DNA of 64,000 bases from Deltaproteobacteria bacterium (lineage in GTDB: Bacteria > Myxococcota_A > UBA9042), in assembly GCA_020632665.1 (NCBI GenBank), contig JACKFC010000017.1, positions 1 to 64,000 of the forward strand, read 5' to 3'. How positions within the stretch are numbered: the first letter of the stretch is position 1; every line of letters begins with the position of its first letter. Shown in pieces: positions 50,998-59,889 of this stretch. The notes below the pieces were generated by a model. That model had not been told where the DNA came from and ran no database searches. It was given only the letters and a program-made list of their open reading frames with translations. The position numbers and the translations under genes are program-made.

Positions 50998-53900
50998 ATG
51001 AACGCGCACGTTCGCTTGCAGGCCCGCGGCTCGACCCGCGTCGCCCTCTTCGTCGCGGCGCTCACGCTCCTCTCCGCCACCGACGCCTGGGCCGCCTTCT
51101 GCACCGGCAAGCAGAACGGCCTTTGGTGCGACGGCGACAAGCTCGTCTACTGCAGCAACGGCAACGTCAGCAGCAGCCAGACGTGCAGCAACGGCTGCCA
51201 ATCGATGCCGCCCGGTACGCCCGACCAGTGCAAGGCGGCGACCGGCTTCTGCGCCGGCAAGGCCAGCGGCTATTGGTGCGACGGCAGCAAGCTGGTGCTG
51301 TGCAAATCCGGCAACATCAGCAGCAGCCAGAGCTGTCCGAACGGCTGCCAGTCGATGCCCTCGGGCACCGACGACAAGTGCAAGGAAGCGACCAATTTCT
51401 GCACTGGCAAGGCGAGTGGTCAGTGGTGCGACGGCAGCAAGTTGGTCCTTTGCAAATCGGGCAACATCAGCAGCAGCCAGAACTGTCCGAACGGCTGCCA
51501 GTCGATGCCCTCGGGCACCGACGACAAGTGCAAGGAAGCGACCAATTTCTGCACCGGCAAGGCGAGCGGTCAGTGGTGCGACGGCAGCAAGTTGGTCCTT
51601 TGTAAGTCGGGCAACATCAGCAGCAGCCAGAACTGTCCGAACGGCTGCCAGTCGATGCCCTCGGGCACCGACGACAAGTGCAAGGAAGCGACGAATTTCT
51701 GCACCGGCAAGGCCAGCGGTCAGTGGTGCGACGGCAGCAAGTTGGTGCTGTGCAAATCCGGCAGCATCGCGAGCAGCCAGAATTGCCCGAACGGCTGCCA
51801 ATCCAATCCCGCCGGGACCGACGACACCTGCAAGGCGGCGACTTCCTTCTGCACCGGCAAGCAGAACGGCGCTTGGTGCGACGGCGACAAGTTGGTCCAA
51901 TGCCAGAACGGCGCTGTCAGCAGCAGCCAGACCTGCGCCAACGGCTGCCAATCGATGCCGGTCGGCGTCCCCGATCAGTGCAAAGCGACCGGCGGCACGG
52001 GCTTCTGCGCCGGCAAGCAGAACGGCCTCTGGTGCGACGGCGACGCGCTGGTCAACTGCCAGAACAACAGCGTCGCCAGCAGCCAGACCTGCAGCAACGG
52101 CTGCCAATCCATGCCGGTCGGCGTCGCCGATCAATGCGCTCCGAGCTCCGGTGGCGGCGGCGGCACTGGCGGCAAGTTGGAGCTCTGCAATCCCTTCAAC
52201 CCCGCCAAAGCCGTGACCTGCGGCTTCGGCTGCTACAGCGGCCACAAGGGCAGCGACTACGCCTGCGGCGACGGCACGCCGCTCTACGCTCCGACGAACG
52301 GCACCGTCACCAAGGTCGTCAACAGCTACAACGGGCAGACCTGCTCGCCGGACTTCGGCAACCTCATCAAGATCGCGACGGGCCCCTACGAGATCATCCT
52401 CGCCCACATGCGCAAGGACATCCTGGTCGGCGCGGGTGAGATCCAAGCCGGCACGCCGATCGGCTATGCCTCCAATACCGGCTACACCCTCACGCAGAAG
52501 AACGGCACCTGGGTCTGCCAACAGGGCGGCGGCCACCACCTGCACCTCGAGGTCCGCAAGAACGGCGTCGCGGTCGACGCCTACGGCGGTGAGGTCGTCT
52601 GGAAGAACTGCGGTGACATCGGCAACGGCGGCGGCGGCGGGACCACGACTTTCTGTACCGGCAAGCAAAACGGCCTGTGGTGCGACGGCAGCGCGCTGGT
52701 CGACTGCAAGGACGGCGCGGTGGCGAGTAGCCAAACCTGCAGCAACGGCTGCGAGTCGATGCCGGTCGGCGTGCCGGATCAGTGCAAATCCGGCGGCGGC
52801 ACCGGCTTCTGCAGCGGCAAGCAGAACGGCGCCTGGTGCGATGGCGACAAGCTCGTGACCTGCAGCGGCGGTTCGATCAGCGCCAGCGAGACCTGCGCCG
52901 ACGGCTGCGAGTCGATGCCGGTCGGTGTCCCCGACCAATGCAAGGCCAAGCCGGTGACAGGGCCGTGCGAGGGCGTGCAAAACGCCGCGCTCTGCCACCA
53001 GGACGCCGTCGTGATCTGCGTCGCGGGGGCCGTGCAGCAGACCATCACCTGCCAGTTCGGATGCGTCGACAAGGCCGGTGTCGTCCACTGCAACGAGCCC
53101 GCCGCACCCGAGCCATGCGCCGGCAAGGGCGACGGCGCGAGCTGCGAAGGCGACGTGCTCCGCCAATGCCAATCCGGCAAGACCGCGAGCGCCACGCCCT
53201 GTGCCTTCGGCTGCGGCGTGGTCGGCGGCAATGCGCTCTGCCTGGCCAAGCCCGCACCGGCCGATCCCTGCGCCGGCCTCGCCGACGGCGGCCATTGCGA
53301 AGCGGCTTCGCTGCGGACCTGCCAATCCGGGCAAACCGTCGGCGCCATCACCTGCAACTTCGGCTGTGCCGGAGCGCCAGGGCAGGGCGCCTGCGCGCTC
53401 CCCGGCGGCCAAGGGCCGTGCCAGGGCAAGCCGGACGGTTGGCATTGCGACGGCAGCAAGCGGCTGCGCTGTGCGGCCGGCGCGCTCGCCGAACAAGAGC
53501 TCTGCGCCTTCGGCTGCGGCACCTTCGCCGGACAGGTCGGCTGCCTCGGCGTCGAAGGCGCAGCGTGCGCGGCCAAGGTCGATGGCGGCGTCTGCCAGGG
53601 CGAGCTCCTGCTCGGCTGTGCCGCGGGACAGGTGCAATCGGCCACCCTTTGCATGCAAGGCTGTGTCGCCGACGGTGCGGCACATTGCGCTGCGGCCGCG
53701 GGCGTCTGTGCCGATAAGGTCGACGGCGCCTGGTGCGACGCCGGCGCCCTGGTGCACTGCCTGAGCCAGTCCGAAGTCAGCGTCGAGATCTGCAAATTCG
53801 GCTGCCTACCGACCCCCGGACCGGTCGCCGACGTCTGCGCTTCGGCGAAAGACGCGAGCTGCTTCGGCAAGGCCGACGGCACGTGGTGCGACGCCGGGGC

Positions 53901-55071
53901 CAAGATCGTCTGCAGCGGCGGCGTCGAGACCGAACGGGTCGCCTGCGCCCTGGGCTGCCAGGGGCCTGCGGGCCAGGCGAGCTGCTCCGCTGCGGCGGCG
54001 TCGAGTTGCGCCGAGCTCGAAGACGGGACGCATTGCGCGGGATCCGCCGTGGTCGCTTGCGTCTCCGGCGAGACCACGCTGGTCGCGCCTTGCGTCAACG
54101 GCTGCGAGGTCGACCCCGTGCTCGGGCCGCGCTGCATCAAGGCCGAAGCCGCGGGCTCGGCGATCGCCGTCACCGTCGACGAGGCCGGCTGCGCCCAGGT
54201 CGTCGGCTCACTGCTCCTCGGTGACGTCGCGCACCAGAGCCAGCTCGGCTCCGACGTCGCCATCGGCGCCTGCTCCGACCGTACGATCGCCAGCCACGGC
54301 GCGCTCATCACCGCGCTCTCGACGGCCTACGCCGCGTTGGGCGCGCCACGAGAGGCGCTCGGCGTGGTCGGCAACACACCGCCGCTGGAGAACCTCTGGC
54401 GCAACGAGAACGACGGTTACGCCGCCTGTGCCGAAGCCGGTGTGTGCTGCGCGCGATGGGATCGCAACCCGGATCCGGTCGCCTTCGACCTCGGCAGCGG
54501 CTTCGACGGGGCCTGCCTGCCGCCTGAGTTGGCCCTGCGCGTCGCCGCGTCGCTGGCCGCCGGTCGCCCCGTGGTCGCCGGCATCCACCCGATCGGCAAC
54601 CCGCCCGGCGCGCACTTCGTGACGATCGTCGGCGTCGGCGAAGGCGGCTGGCAGGTCCTCGACCCGAAGGGAGACGCCGCCCCGGTCGCGCTCGCCGCCA
54701 TCGCCGCCGTCGAACACGTCCTCGATTTCGTCGCGATCCCGCGCCTGGACGGAGCCCCGAACGCGGCGTTGTCGCCCAGCGGCGCCGGCGGCCCGCTCCC
54801 CGGCGGACCAGGGCGGAACCATCCGTCGAGTGGCGCCGACGCGGGCGGCGGCGCGACGGGCGACGCGACCGGCGACGCGACCGGCACGATGGGCGGCGAC
54901 GCCGGGCTCGACGCGGCTTCGGACGGTGCTTGGCAACCGGCGGCCGCACCGAGCGGCTGCAGCGCCTCTCCGGTCCGGGGACGCCTGACGACCGCGCCCT
55001 GGGCCTGGCTGACGACGTTGATCGCCGCGGCGTGGGCCCTTTGTTTCGCGTTGCGCCGCCGCTCGACTTGA
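50998..55071 (+). CDS. Secreted M23 endopeptidase with 17 Cys repeats and C39-like domain
   Basis: A 1357-residue protein. A signal peptide (about 1-33) is followed by seven near-identical 50-residue repeats (six Cys each, e.g. FCTGKQNGLWCDG). An M23 LytM-like domain (about 395-545) follows, with H416-x3-D420 and H514-x-H516 zinc ligands. Two further close repeats and eight divergent ones reach about 1050. A C39-like thiol protease domain (about 1050-1260) has C1065, H1206 and D1222 (GCAQVV, GAHFV, LDP). The Ala/Gly/Asp-rich end (1260-1330) leads to a C-terminal SGCS motif, helix and RRRST tail resembling MYXO-CTERM anchoring. It should cleave peptidoglycan or peptides at the surface. Confidence 0.9.
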   Translation: MNAHVRLQARGSTRVALFVAALTLLSATDAWAAFCTGKQNGLWCDGDKLVYCSNGNVSSSQTCSNGCQSMPPGTPDQCKAATGFCAGKASGYWCDGSKLVLCKSGNISSSQSCPNGCQSMPSGTDDKCKEATNFCTGKASGQWCDGSKLVLCKSGNISSSQNCPNGCQSMPSGTDDKCKEATNFCTGKASGQWCDGSKLVLCKSGNISSSQNCPNGCQSMPSGTDDKCKEATNFCTGKASGQWCDGSKLVLCKSGSIASSQNCPNGCQSNPAGTDDTCKAATSFCTGKQNGAWCDGDKLVQCQNGAVSSSQTCANGCQSMPVGVPDQCKATGGTGFCAGKQNGLWCDGDALVNCQNNSVASSQTCSNGCQSMPVGVADQCAPSSGGGGGTGGKLELCNPFNPAKAVTCGFGCYSGHKGSDYACGDGTPLYAPTNGTVTKVVNSYNGQTCSPDFGNLIKIATGPYEIILAHMRKDILVGAGEIQAGTPIGYASNTGYTLTQKNGTWVCQQGGGHHLHLEVRKNGVAVDAYGGEVVWKNCGDIGNGGGGGTTTFCTGKQNGLWCDGSALVDCKDGAVASSQTCSNGCESMPVGVPDQCKSGGGTGFCSGKQNGAWCDGDKLVTCSGGSISASETCADGCESMPVGVPDQCKAKPVTGPCEGVQNAALCHQDAVVICVAGAVQQTITCQFGCVDKAGVVHCNEPAAPEPCAGKGDGASCEGDVLRQCQSGKTASATPCAFGCGVVGGNALCLAKPAPADPCAGLADGGHCEAASLRTCQSGQTVGAITCNFGCAGAPGQGACALPGGQGPCQGKPDGWHCDGSKRLRCAAGALAEQELCAFGCGTFAGQVGCLGVEGAACAAKVDGGVCQGELLLGCAAGQVQSATLCMQGCVADGAAHCAAAAGVCADKVDGAWCDAGALVHCLSQSEVSVEICKFGCLPTPGPVADVCASAKDASCFGKADGTWCDAGAKIVCSGGVETERVACALGCQGPAGQASCSAAAASSCAELEDGTHCAGSAVVACVSGETTLVAPCVNGCEVDPVLGPRCIKAEAAGSAIAVTVDEAGCAQVVGSLLLGDVAHQSQLGSDVAIGACSDRTIASHGALITALSTAYAALGAPREALGVVGNTPPLENLWRNENDGYAACAEAGVCCARWDRNPDPVAFDLGSGFDGACLPPELALRVAASLAAGRPVVAGIHPIGNPPGAHFVTIVGVGEGGWQVLDPKGDAAPVALAAIAAVEHVLDFVAIPRLDGAPNAALSPSGAGGPLPGGPGRNHPSSGADAGGGATGDATGDATGTMGGDAGLDAASDGAWQPAAAPSGCSASPVRGRLTTAPWAWLTTLIAAAWALCFALRRRST
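51241..51840 (+). repeat. 150-bp near-identical tandem repeats
   Basis: Units of 150 bases (50 residues) start at 51241, 51391, 51541 and 51691, with 51841 more diverged. Copies at 51391 and 51541 differ at only a few positions. This is coding repeat amplification, not a CRISPR array: there are no spacers and the reading frame is kept. Confidence 0.9.
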
Positions 55072-55116
55072 TGCGAGGGCACGGGCCGCCTACCTTGGCG
55101 GCCCAGGAGGTCGCGC

Positions 55117-55641
55117 ATGGCCGAGCACGTCGAACACCTCAGCACCACCGCCGTCCCGCAGCGCAAGCGCGCCTCGGTGGCGCCGCTGGTCATCGCGGTC
55201 GCCGTCGCGGCGATCGGCTTCTTCGTGATCACCTCGAGCACTTCGGGTGGCTCGGGGATGTTCAACTACGAGTTGGCGGATCTGGTGCAGAAGAAGGCCG
55301 AGCTCGCGGGCAAGGACATCAAGGTCTCGGGCCGCATCGCCAAGGGCAGCGTCCGCGGCGAGCCGGCGAGCGCGTCGTTCCGCTTCGAGCTCGAAGACGA
55401 CGGCGGCAACCGCGTCTCGGTCGCCTATACCAAGCTGCTGCCCGATCCCTTCGAAGAGGGCCGGGACGCCATCGTCCAGGGCCGCATGGAGGGCGACACC
55501 GTCGTGGCGTCGAGCCTCACGGTGAAGTGCCCGAGCCGCTACGCCGATACCGAGAATCTCAGCGAGGCGGAGAAGCAACGCTACTACGAGAGCGACTACC
55601 GCAAGCACGCCGAGATGGCGAAAGAAGCCCCGAAACAATAG
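55117..55641 (+). CDS. ccmE: Cytochrome c maturation haem chaperone CcmE, Cys type
   Basis: A 174-residue haem chaperone. It has a short basic N-terminus, one membrane anchor (about 23-40) and an OB-fold domain (about 50-145) with GRIAKGSVRG, FRFELED and AIVQGRM. The haem-binding site is C138-PSR-Y142, i.e. CxxxY instead of the classical HxxxY; this matches the Cys-type CcmE known from Desulfovibrio and archaea. No other ccm gene is nearby. AGGAGGT lies about 6 bases before the ATG. It could serve the lipoprotein cytochrome c at 4397, among others. Confidence 0.92.
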   Translation: MAEHVEHLSTTAVPQRKRASVAPLVIAVAVAAIGFFVITSSTSGGSGMFNYELADLVQKKAELAGKDIKVSGRIAKGSVRGEPASASFRFELEDDGGNRVSVAYTKLLPDPFEEGRDAIVQGRMEGDTVVASSLTVKCPSRYADTENLSEAEKQRYYESDYRKHAEMAKEAPKQ

Positions 55642-55642
55642 C

Positions 55643-56089
55643 TCAGGGGGCGGTCTCTTCGGCAGCGGCGCAATCACCGGCATCGAGGACCTGCAGCGCT
55701 TCCTGCCGCTCGATCCGGACCAAGCCGTAGCCGTAGAGCGGCTCGCTGCCGCCGATGTCGAATGCGCAGCGGATGCCGACGCGGGTCACGTCTGGCCCCA
55801 GCTCCAGGTGGATCGGCATCGTCGCTTCCGGAGCGCTGCCACGCGCGAAGATCCGCTCGACGACGAAGGGCGTCTCGGCGGTCGGGACGCTCAGGCGCAG
55901 CCCGATCAGGCGGTCGCGTCCGAGCGTCGCGTCGCCTTCGTGCCGCTCGAGATGGGTCAGCAGCAGCGACGCCTTCGCGCCCACCACGTCGCGCCGGACC
56001 GAGGCCCACGCCGCGAGCAGCCCGGCGATCAGGCCGACGATGCCCAGCGGCCGTCGCCACCGCTCTGGGATCAGTCGAGGGATTGCCAC
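55643..56089 (-). CDS. Small single-pass protein downstream of ABC ATPases, unknown
   Basis: A 148-residue protein. A short basic start (VAIPRLIPERWRRP) is followed by one transmembrane helix (about 16-33) and a beta-rich periplasmic domain with two cysteines (GIRCAFD and DAGDC). The GTG start at 56089 has AAGGAG 8 bases upstream and overlaps the ATPase stop by 19 bases. A GTG at 56113 is the alternative. It is co-transcribed with the ATPases, so it might be an accessory of that transporter. Confidence 0.55.
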   Translation of the reverse strand: MAIPRLIPERWRRPLGIVGLIAGLLAAWASVRRDVVGAKASLLLTHLERHEGDATLGRDRLIGLRLSVPTAETPFVVERIFARGSAPEATMPIHLELGPDVTRVGIRCAFDIGGSEPLYGYGLVRIERQEALQVLDAGDCAAAEETAP

Positions 56090-56760
56090 GCCCGTTGCTC
56101 CTTGGCGGCCCACGCCGAGGCCGGCTCCTCCGCCACGATCCGCCCTCCTTCGAGGTGGGCGACGCGGGCGCCGAGGGCGACCGCGAACGCGGGGTCGTGG
56201 CTGACGACCAGCGCCCCACGCGGGGCGGCGCAGAGCGTACGCAGCAGCGCCGCGAGCGCAACCGCCGTGGCCTCGTCCAAGGCGCTCGACGGCTCGTCGA
56301 GGAGCAGCAAGCGGGCGCCGCCGATGACGGCCCGGGCCAAGGCGACGCGCTGCTGCTGACCACCGGAGAGCGCCCGCGGTAGCCGCCGGGCCTCGGCCTC
56401 GGTCAGGCCCACGTCGACGAGCGCTGCGCTGGCCCGCACCCGGGCGGTCGCGCCGTCGACGCCCGCGACCCGCAGCGGATCAGCGACGGCGTCGCGCACC
56501 GGCCACCCGGCCGGCAACGTCGCGCCGGCGTCTTGCCCAAGCCAAGCCACACCCGCCCAGCGCTCGCGTGGCGGACGTTCCTCCCCGTCGAGCCGAACCA
56601 CGCCACGTGCGTGCACCAAGCCGAGGACGACGTCGATCAGCGTGCTCTTGCCGGCGCCGCTCGGCCCGGCGAGGACGACGATCTCGCCCGGTGCGACCGT
56701 GAGCGTAACGTCGGTCAACGTCCGCGCCGAGATGCCGGAGAGCTCGAGCAAGGCGCTCAT
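56071..56760 (-). CDS. ABC transporter ATP-binding protein
   Basis: A 229-residue ATPase. Walker A is GPSGAGKST (about 33-41), the signature LSGGQQQR follows the helical domain, and Walker B is LLLLDEPSSALD; the H-loop is SHDPAF. It pairs with the ATPase encoded just before it; their frames overlap by 4 bases. The pattern resembles the NikD/NikE or DppD/DppF pair of nickel or oligopeptide importers. No permease or binding protein is in the window, so the substrate is unknown. Confidence 0.9.
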   Translation of the reverse strand: MSALLELSGISARTLTDVTLTVAPGEIVVLAGPSGAGKSTLIDVVLGLVHARGVVRLDGEERPPRERWAGVAWLGQDAGATLPAGWPVRDAVADPLRVAGVDGATARVRASAALVDVGLTEAEARRLPRALSGGQQQRVALARAVIGGARLLLLDEPSSALDEATAVALAALLRTLCAAPRGALVVSHDPAFAVALGARVAHLEGGRIVAEEPASAWAAKEQRAWQSLD

Positions 56761-57431
56761 CCGACCGCCTCCAGCCGGCCGCCAGGGTGCAAGCGCAGCA
56801 CCCGATCGGCGACCGCGGTCGCGAACGCGAGGTCGTGCGTGACCAGCAGGATGCCGAATCGGTGCCGCTCGCGGATGCGCCGCAGCAGGCGAGCGACGCG
56901 GCGGGAGGCCTCACCGTCCAGGGCGCTGGTTGGCTCGTCCAGGAGCAGGAGCGTCGGCGCGACGGCGAGCGCCAGCGCAAGGACCAACCGTTGTCGCTGG
57001 CCGCCAGAGAGTTGGTGCGGACGCCGGGATCGAAGCTCCGCGTGCTGCAGTCCGACCTCGGCGAACGCGTCGAGGCAATGTGCCAGCGGCAATCCGTGGA
57101 TGCGTGCGTGCTCGCGGAGGGCGCCGTCGACCGTCTGCAGCGGGTCGAGCGCGCCGCTGCAGTCCTGCGGCAACAACGCGACGCTCCGGCCGCGCATCCG
57201 GCGATGCCAGGACGCGCCACCGATCTGCAGTCGCGCGATGCGGACCTCTGCGGCGCTGCCGAGCAGGTCGAGGATGGCGCTGAGGAGGGTCGATTTGCCG
57301 ACGCCGGAAGGGCCGACCACGGCGACCGACTCGCCCATGCCGACCTGCAGGTGCAACCCCTCCGCGCCGTAGAGGGCGTGGCCCGCGCGCTGTACGCAGA
57401 GACCATCCAGGACCAGGGCGGGGGCGCTCAG
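56757..57431 (-). CDS. ABC transporter ATP-binding protein, non-ATG start
   Basis: A 224-residue ATPase with Walker A GPSGVGKST, Q-loop LLPQD, signature LSGGQRQR and Walker B LLLLDEPTSALD, the DppD/NikD pattern. No ATG, GTG or TTG lies close upstream in frame. The best start is CTG at 57431, overlapping the stop of the LON-domain gene (CTGA). A translation-coupled CTG start is unusual but fits. It is probably the partner of the second ATPase. Confidence 0.8.
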   Translation of the reverse strand: MSAPALVLDGLCVQRAGHALYGAEGLHLQVGMGESVAVVGPSGVGKSTLLSAILDLLGSAAEVRIARLQIGGASWHRRMRGRSVALLPQDCSGALDPLQTVDGALREHARIHGLPLAHCLDAFAEVGLQHAELRSRRPHQLSGGQRQRLVLALALAVAPTLLLLDEPTSALDGEASRRVARLLRRIRERHRFGILLVTHDLAFATAVADRVLRLHPGGRLEAVG

Positions 57432-58111
57432 TTCAGCAGCCCGACCTCGCCCTCGTGGCCCACGGCTTCGAGCTCGGTCGTGCGCAGCAGCAGATCGCTC
57501 GCGATATCGACCAAGCGCTCGGCGCGTTCCTTCGCCGACGGGGTCTCCAGCAGCGCCTGCCGCACGGTGGGATCGAAGGCGAGAACGGTCGCGACCCGGT
57601 GGGTCAGGATTCCGGCCTTCTTGCTCGAGGAGAGGGCCTGCGCGAGCAGAGAGGCATGATCGCCGCGCTGCATCATCAGGCCGCGCACGGTGCTGCTCAG
57701 CCGCTCGATGGCGGCTTCGAGCTCGACCGGGTCGTCGACGATCTCGTCGATCACTTCGACCTCGCCGGTCCGGTAGGGCTGGAGTTGATGGATCGTGCGG
57801 ACCCGAACCCGGGCCAGGCAATGCACGTAGAGGTTGTAGCGGCCGTCGGCGAGGCGCTCTTCGTTGACGATTCGGCAGAGCGAGCCCACCTCGTGCGCCG
57901 GCGGCGAGCCGTAGTAGCTCTCTTCCCACCCGGGCTTGAGCCCGACCAGCACCAACAGGCGATTGGTCGCGAGGGCGTCGCTGACCAACATCCGGTAGCG
58001 CGGCTCGAAGATGTGCAGGCGCTGGGTGGTCTGCGGGAAGATGACGAAGGTCGGCAGCGGGAAGACGGGCAGCGACTCGTAGCGCTCGTCGACGATGGCG
58101 ATCGATTGCAT
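57428..58111 (-). CDS. LON substrate-binding-domain protein
   Basis: A 227-residue cytosolic protein with only the N-terminal LON (PUA-like) domain (LPVFPLPTFVIFPQTTQRLHIFEPRYR, residue about 12-38) and a helical tail. No AAA+ or protease domain follows, as in many stand-alone LON-domain proteins of unclear role. The start at 58111 has GAGG 6 bases upstream. It is followed without a gap by the ABC ATPase pair. Confidence 0.85.
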   Translation of the reverse strand: MQSIAIVDERYESLPVFPLPTFVIFPQTTQRLHIFEPRYRMLVSDALATNRLLVLVGLKPGWEESYYGSPPAHEVGSLCRIVNEERLADGRYNLYVHCLARVRVRTIHQLQPYRTGEVEVIDEIVDDPVELEAAIERLSSTVRGLMMQRGDHASLLAQALSSSKKAGILTHRVATVLAFDPTVRQALLETPSAKERAERLVDIASDLLLRTTELEAVGHEGEVGLLN

Positions 58112-58196
58112 GGCGGGCCTCGGCTGCGCCCCAGAGAATACGGGCGCGCGGTGAGATCCTACGGGATCTCGCCGCCTCGGCAAGAATTTCCGTCAG

Positions 58197-59222
58197 CTAC
58201 AAGCCGTAGCCGCCGTCGTCGTTGCCTCCGGCGGTCAGCCGGGGCCGGTGCCGCCAGTTCTCGACGGCGCGCGCGATGACGAAGCGAAGGCGTGGATCGA
58301 CGAAAGCGGCCTCGACCGCGCGCGCCGTGGCGGTGCGCAGCTGCTCGAGCCGCCAGCCGAGGACCCGAGAGACCTGGTCGAGCTCGGCGGTCATCGTCGT
58401 GCCGAGCAGGCCGGAGGCGCCGCTGCCGATCGTGACGAAGAGGCCGGCCTCCATCAGCCGTCCAGCCGAGGGTGGCGCGCCGTCGCGTTGCAGGCCGCAG
58501 CGTGTCTCGACCGTCGGCAGGCAGATCACGGGCACACGACGCGAGCGCAGCTGCAGCAGGGCGGCCTCGTCGCGAGGTAGGTGGTGGCCATGGACGACGC
58601 GCGAAGGGTCGAGGGCGAGGATCTCTTCGACCTGCCGCCGGCTGCCGCCGTAGCCGGCCGTCACCGCGAGGGCGAGGCCGTCCGCGCGCAGCTTGCCCAG
58701 CACCTCCGCGAGGCCGCCGATCGGCAATGCCTCGTCGCCGGAGAGTGCGACGCCGCACATCCGATCGCCGGCGGCCTCGCGCAACGCGGCGATCGCGGCC
58801 GCGGCGGCGTCCGGATCGTCACCACGGCGGACTTCGGCGATGATCACCCAGGAGAGCAGGGCGTCTTCCGATTCGTCGATGGCGCGCTCGAAGCCGCGCT
58901 CGATGGCGTCGAAGACGACCTCTCCGCCCAGGGCAGGGCGCAGCGCGTCGACGTGGACCTCGACGTGCACCACCGAGTCGCGGATCATGCGCTGGGCCAG
59001 GCTGTAGGCGATCGCCTCGACCTGCCGCGGCTTGTGCAGCACCGACGCCACCAGGTCCAGCGCGGCGTCCCAACCTGCGGGGCCTTCCTTGGCGAGCAGC
59101 GGCGCGACGTCGCGGTCGTCACCGGCCTCGTGCATCAACTCGACGAGCTGCTCGACCGTCGGACTCCCGAGCAGACTGGCGCAGAGATCGACTTTGGGTA
59201 GGGTCGCGACAATCGTGCTCAT
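58197..59222 (-). CDS. Degenerate adenosine deaminase homologue (likely pseudoenzyme)
   Basis: A 341-residue protein with the overall adenosine/AMP deaminase fold: LPKVDLxxxLLGS near the start, GVALSGDE, RVVHGHH and CLPT. The metal and catalytic residues are replaced. The HxH motif is Cys14-Ala-Ser16, HAGE is Thr188-Ala-Gly-Tyr191, and the NTDDP motif is GSGAS (266-270). Only His211 of HGHH remains. It probably cannot hydrolyse adenosine by the usual zinc mechanism and may bind nucleosides or act as a regulator. It lies 10 bases after the deoxynucleoside kinase gene. The start at 59222 has GAGG 4 bases upstream. Confidence 0.85.
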   Translation of the reverse strand: MSTIVATLPKVDLCASLLGSPTVEQLVELMHEAGDDRDVAPLLAKEGPAGWDAALDLVASVLHKPRQVEAIAYSLAQRMIRDSVVHVEVHVDALRPALGGEVVFDAIERGFERAIDESEDALLSWVIIAEVRRGDDPDAAAAAIAALREAAGDRMCGVALSGDEALPIGGLAEVLGKLRADGLALAVTAGYGGSRRQVEEILALDPSRVVHGHHLPRDEAALLQLRSRRVPVICLPTVETRCGLQRDGAPPSAGRLMEAGLFVTIGSGASGLLGTTMTAELDQVSRVLGWRLEQLRTATARAVEAAFVDPRLRFVIARAVENWRHRPRLTAGGNDDGGYGL

Positions 59223-59232
59223 GCTTCCTCTC

Positions 59233-59889
59233 TCAACCGAGCTGGCGCTCCCAACGTGAGACTTCACGCAGGAAGCTCGCGTGGATGTACTCGCTGCGGA
59301 TCATCTCGGCCATCTCCTCGACGTCCCGGTACTCCTCCCAGGAGACCCGGATCGTCGGGATCCGCTTGCTGATATCTTGCACGAACGACTCGTAGGCGTC
59401 GTGCAGCGCGCTGAGATACTCCACCGACACGCCGGATTCGACGTCGCGACTGCGCTCGCGGATCCGCGCCATGCTGCTCTCGGGCGAGACATCGAGGTAG
59501 ATGATCGCCGACGGCTTGCACATGAAATTCGACATGTGGCGGAAGAGGTCGACGTAGGTGCGGTAGTCGCGCTCCTCCATCAGCCCGGTCGTCGAGAGCA
59601 TCTTGGCGAAGATCGCGTCCTCGTAGATCGTGCGGTCCTGGATCGCCGGGCGGCCACGCCAGATGATCTCCTGGTGCTGCTGGAAGCGGCGGTTGAGCAA
59701 GTAGATCTGGGTCGCGAAGCTGTAGCGCGCGGTGTCGCGATAGAAGTCGGCGAGGTATTCGTTGTCCTCCACCGGCTCGTAGTAGACGTCCAGACCCATA
59801 TGGCGGCCGAGCGCGGTCGCGAGCGTGGTCTTGCCGGCGCCGATCATTCCGGCGACGCCGATGAAGAGGTTGTCGAGGCGATCGGACAT
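59233..59889 (-). CDS. Deoxynucleoside kinase
   Basis: A 218-residue dNK/dCK-family kinase phosphorylating deoxynucleosides for salvage. Family marks are the P-loop GMIGAGKTT (14-22), EPVEDNEYL with the catalytic Glu (38), QDRTIYED with D85-R86, and a lid arginine segment (RIRERSR). The start at 59889 overlaps the previous gene's stop (TGATG) and has GGGAGG upstream. It is next to a degenerate adenosine deaminase, another salvage family. Confidence 0.93.
   Translation of the reverse strand: MSDRLDNLFIGVAGMIGAGKTTLATALGRHMGLDVYYEPVEDNEYLADFYRDTARYSFATQIYLLNRRFQQHQEIIWRGRPAIQDRTIYEDAIFAKMLSTTGLMEERDYRTYVDLFRHMSNFMCKPSAIIYLDVSPESSMARIRERSRDVESGVSVEYLSALHDAYESFVQDISKRIPTIRVSWEEYRDVEEMAEMIRSEYIHASFLREVSRWERQLG

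Noticed and set aside
51241..51990. Possible CRISPR-like array
   Set aside because: Units are 150 bases, contiguous, with no spacers, and in frame with a secreted protein.
50926..53757. A 943-codon open frame on the minus strand
   Set aside because: It is a mirror of the Cys-repeat gene; its product is repetitive Ala/Val/Asp/Leu runs with no motif or ribosome site.
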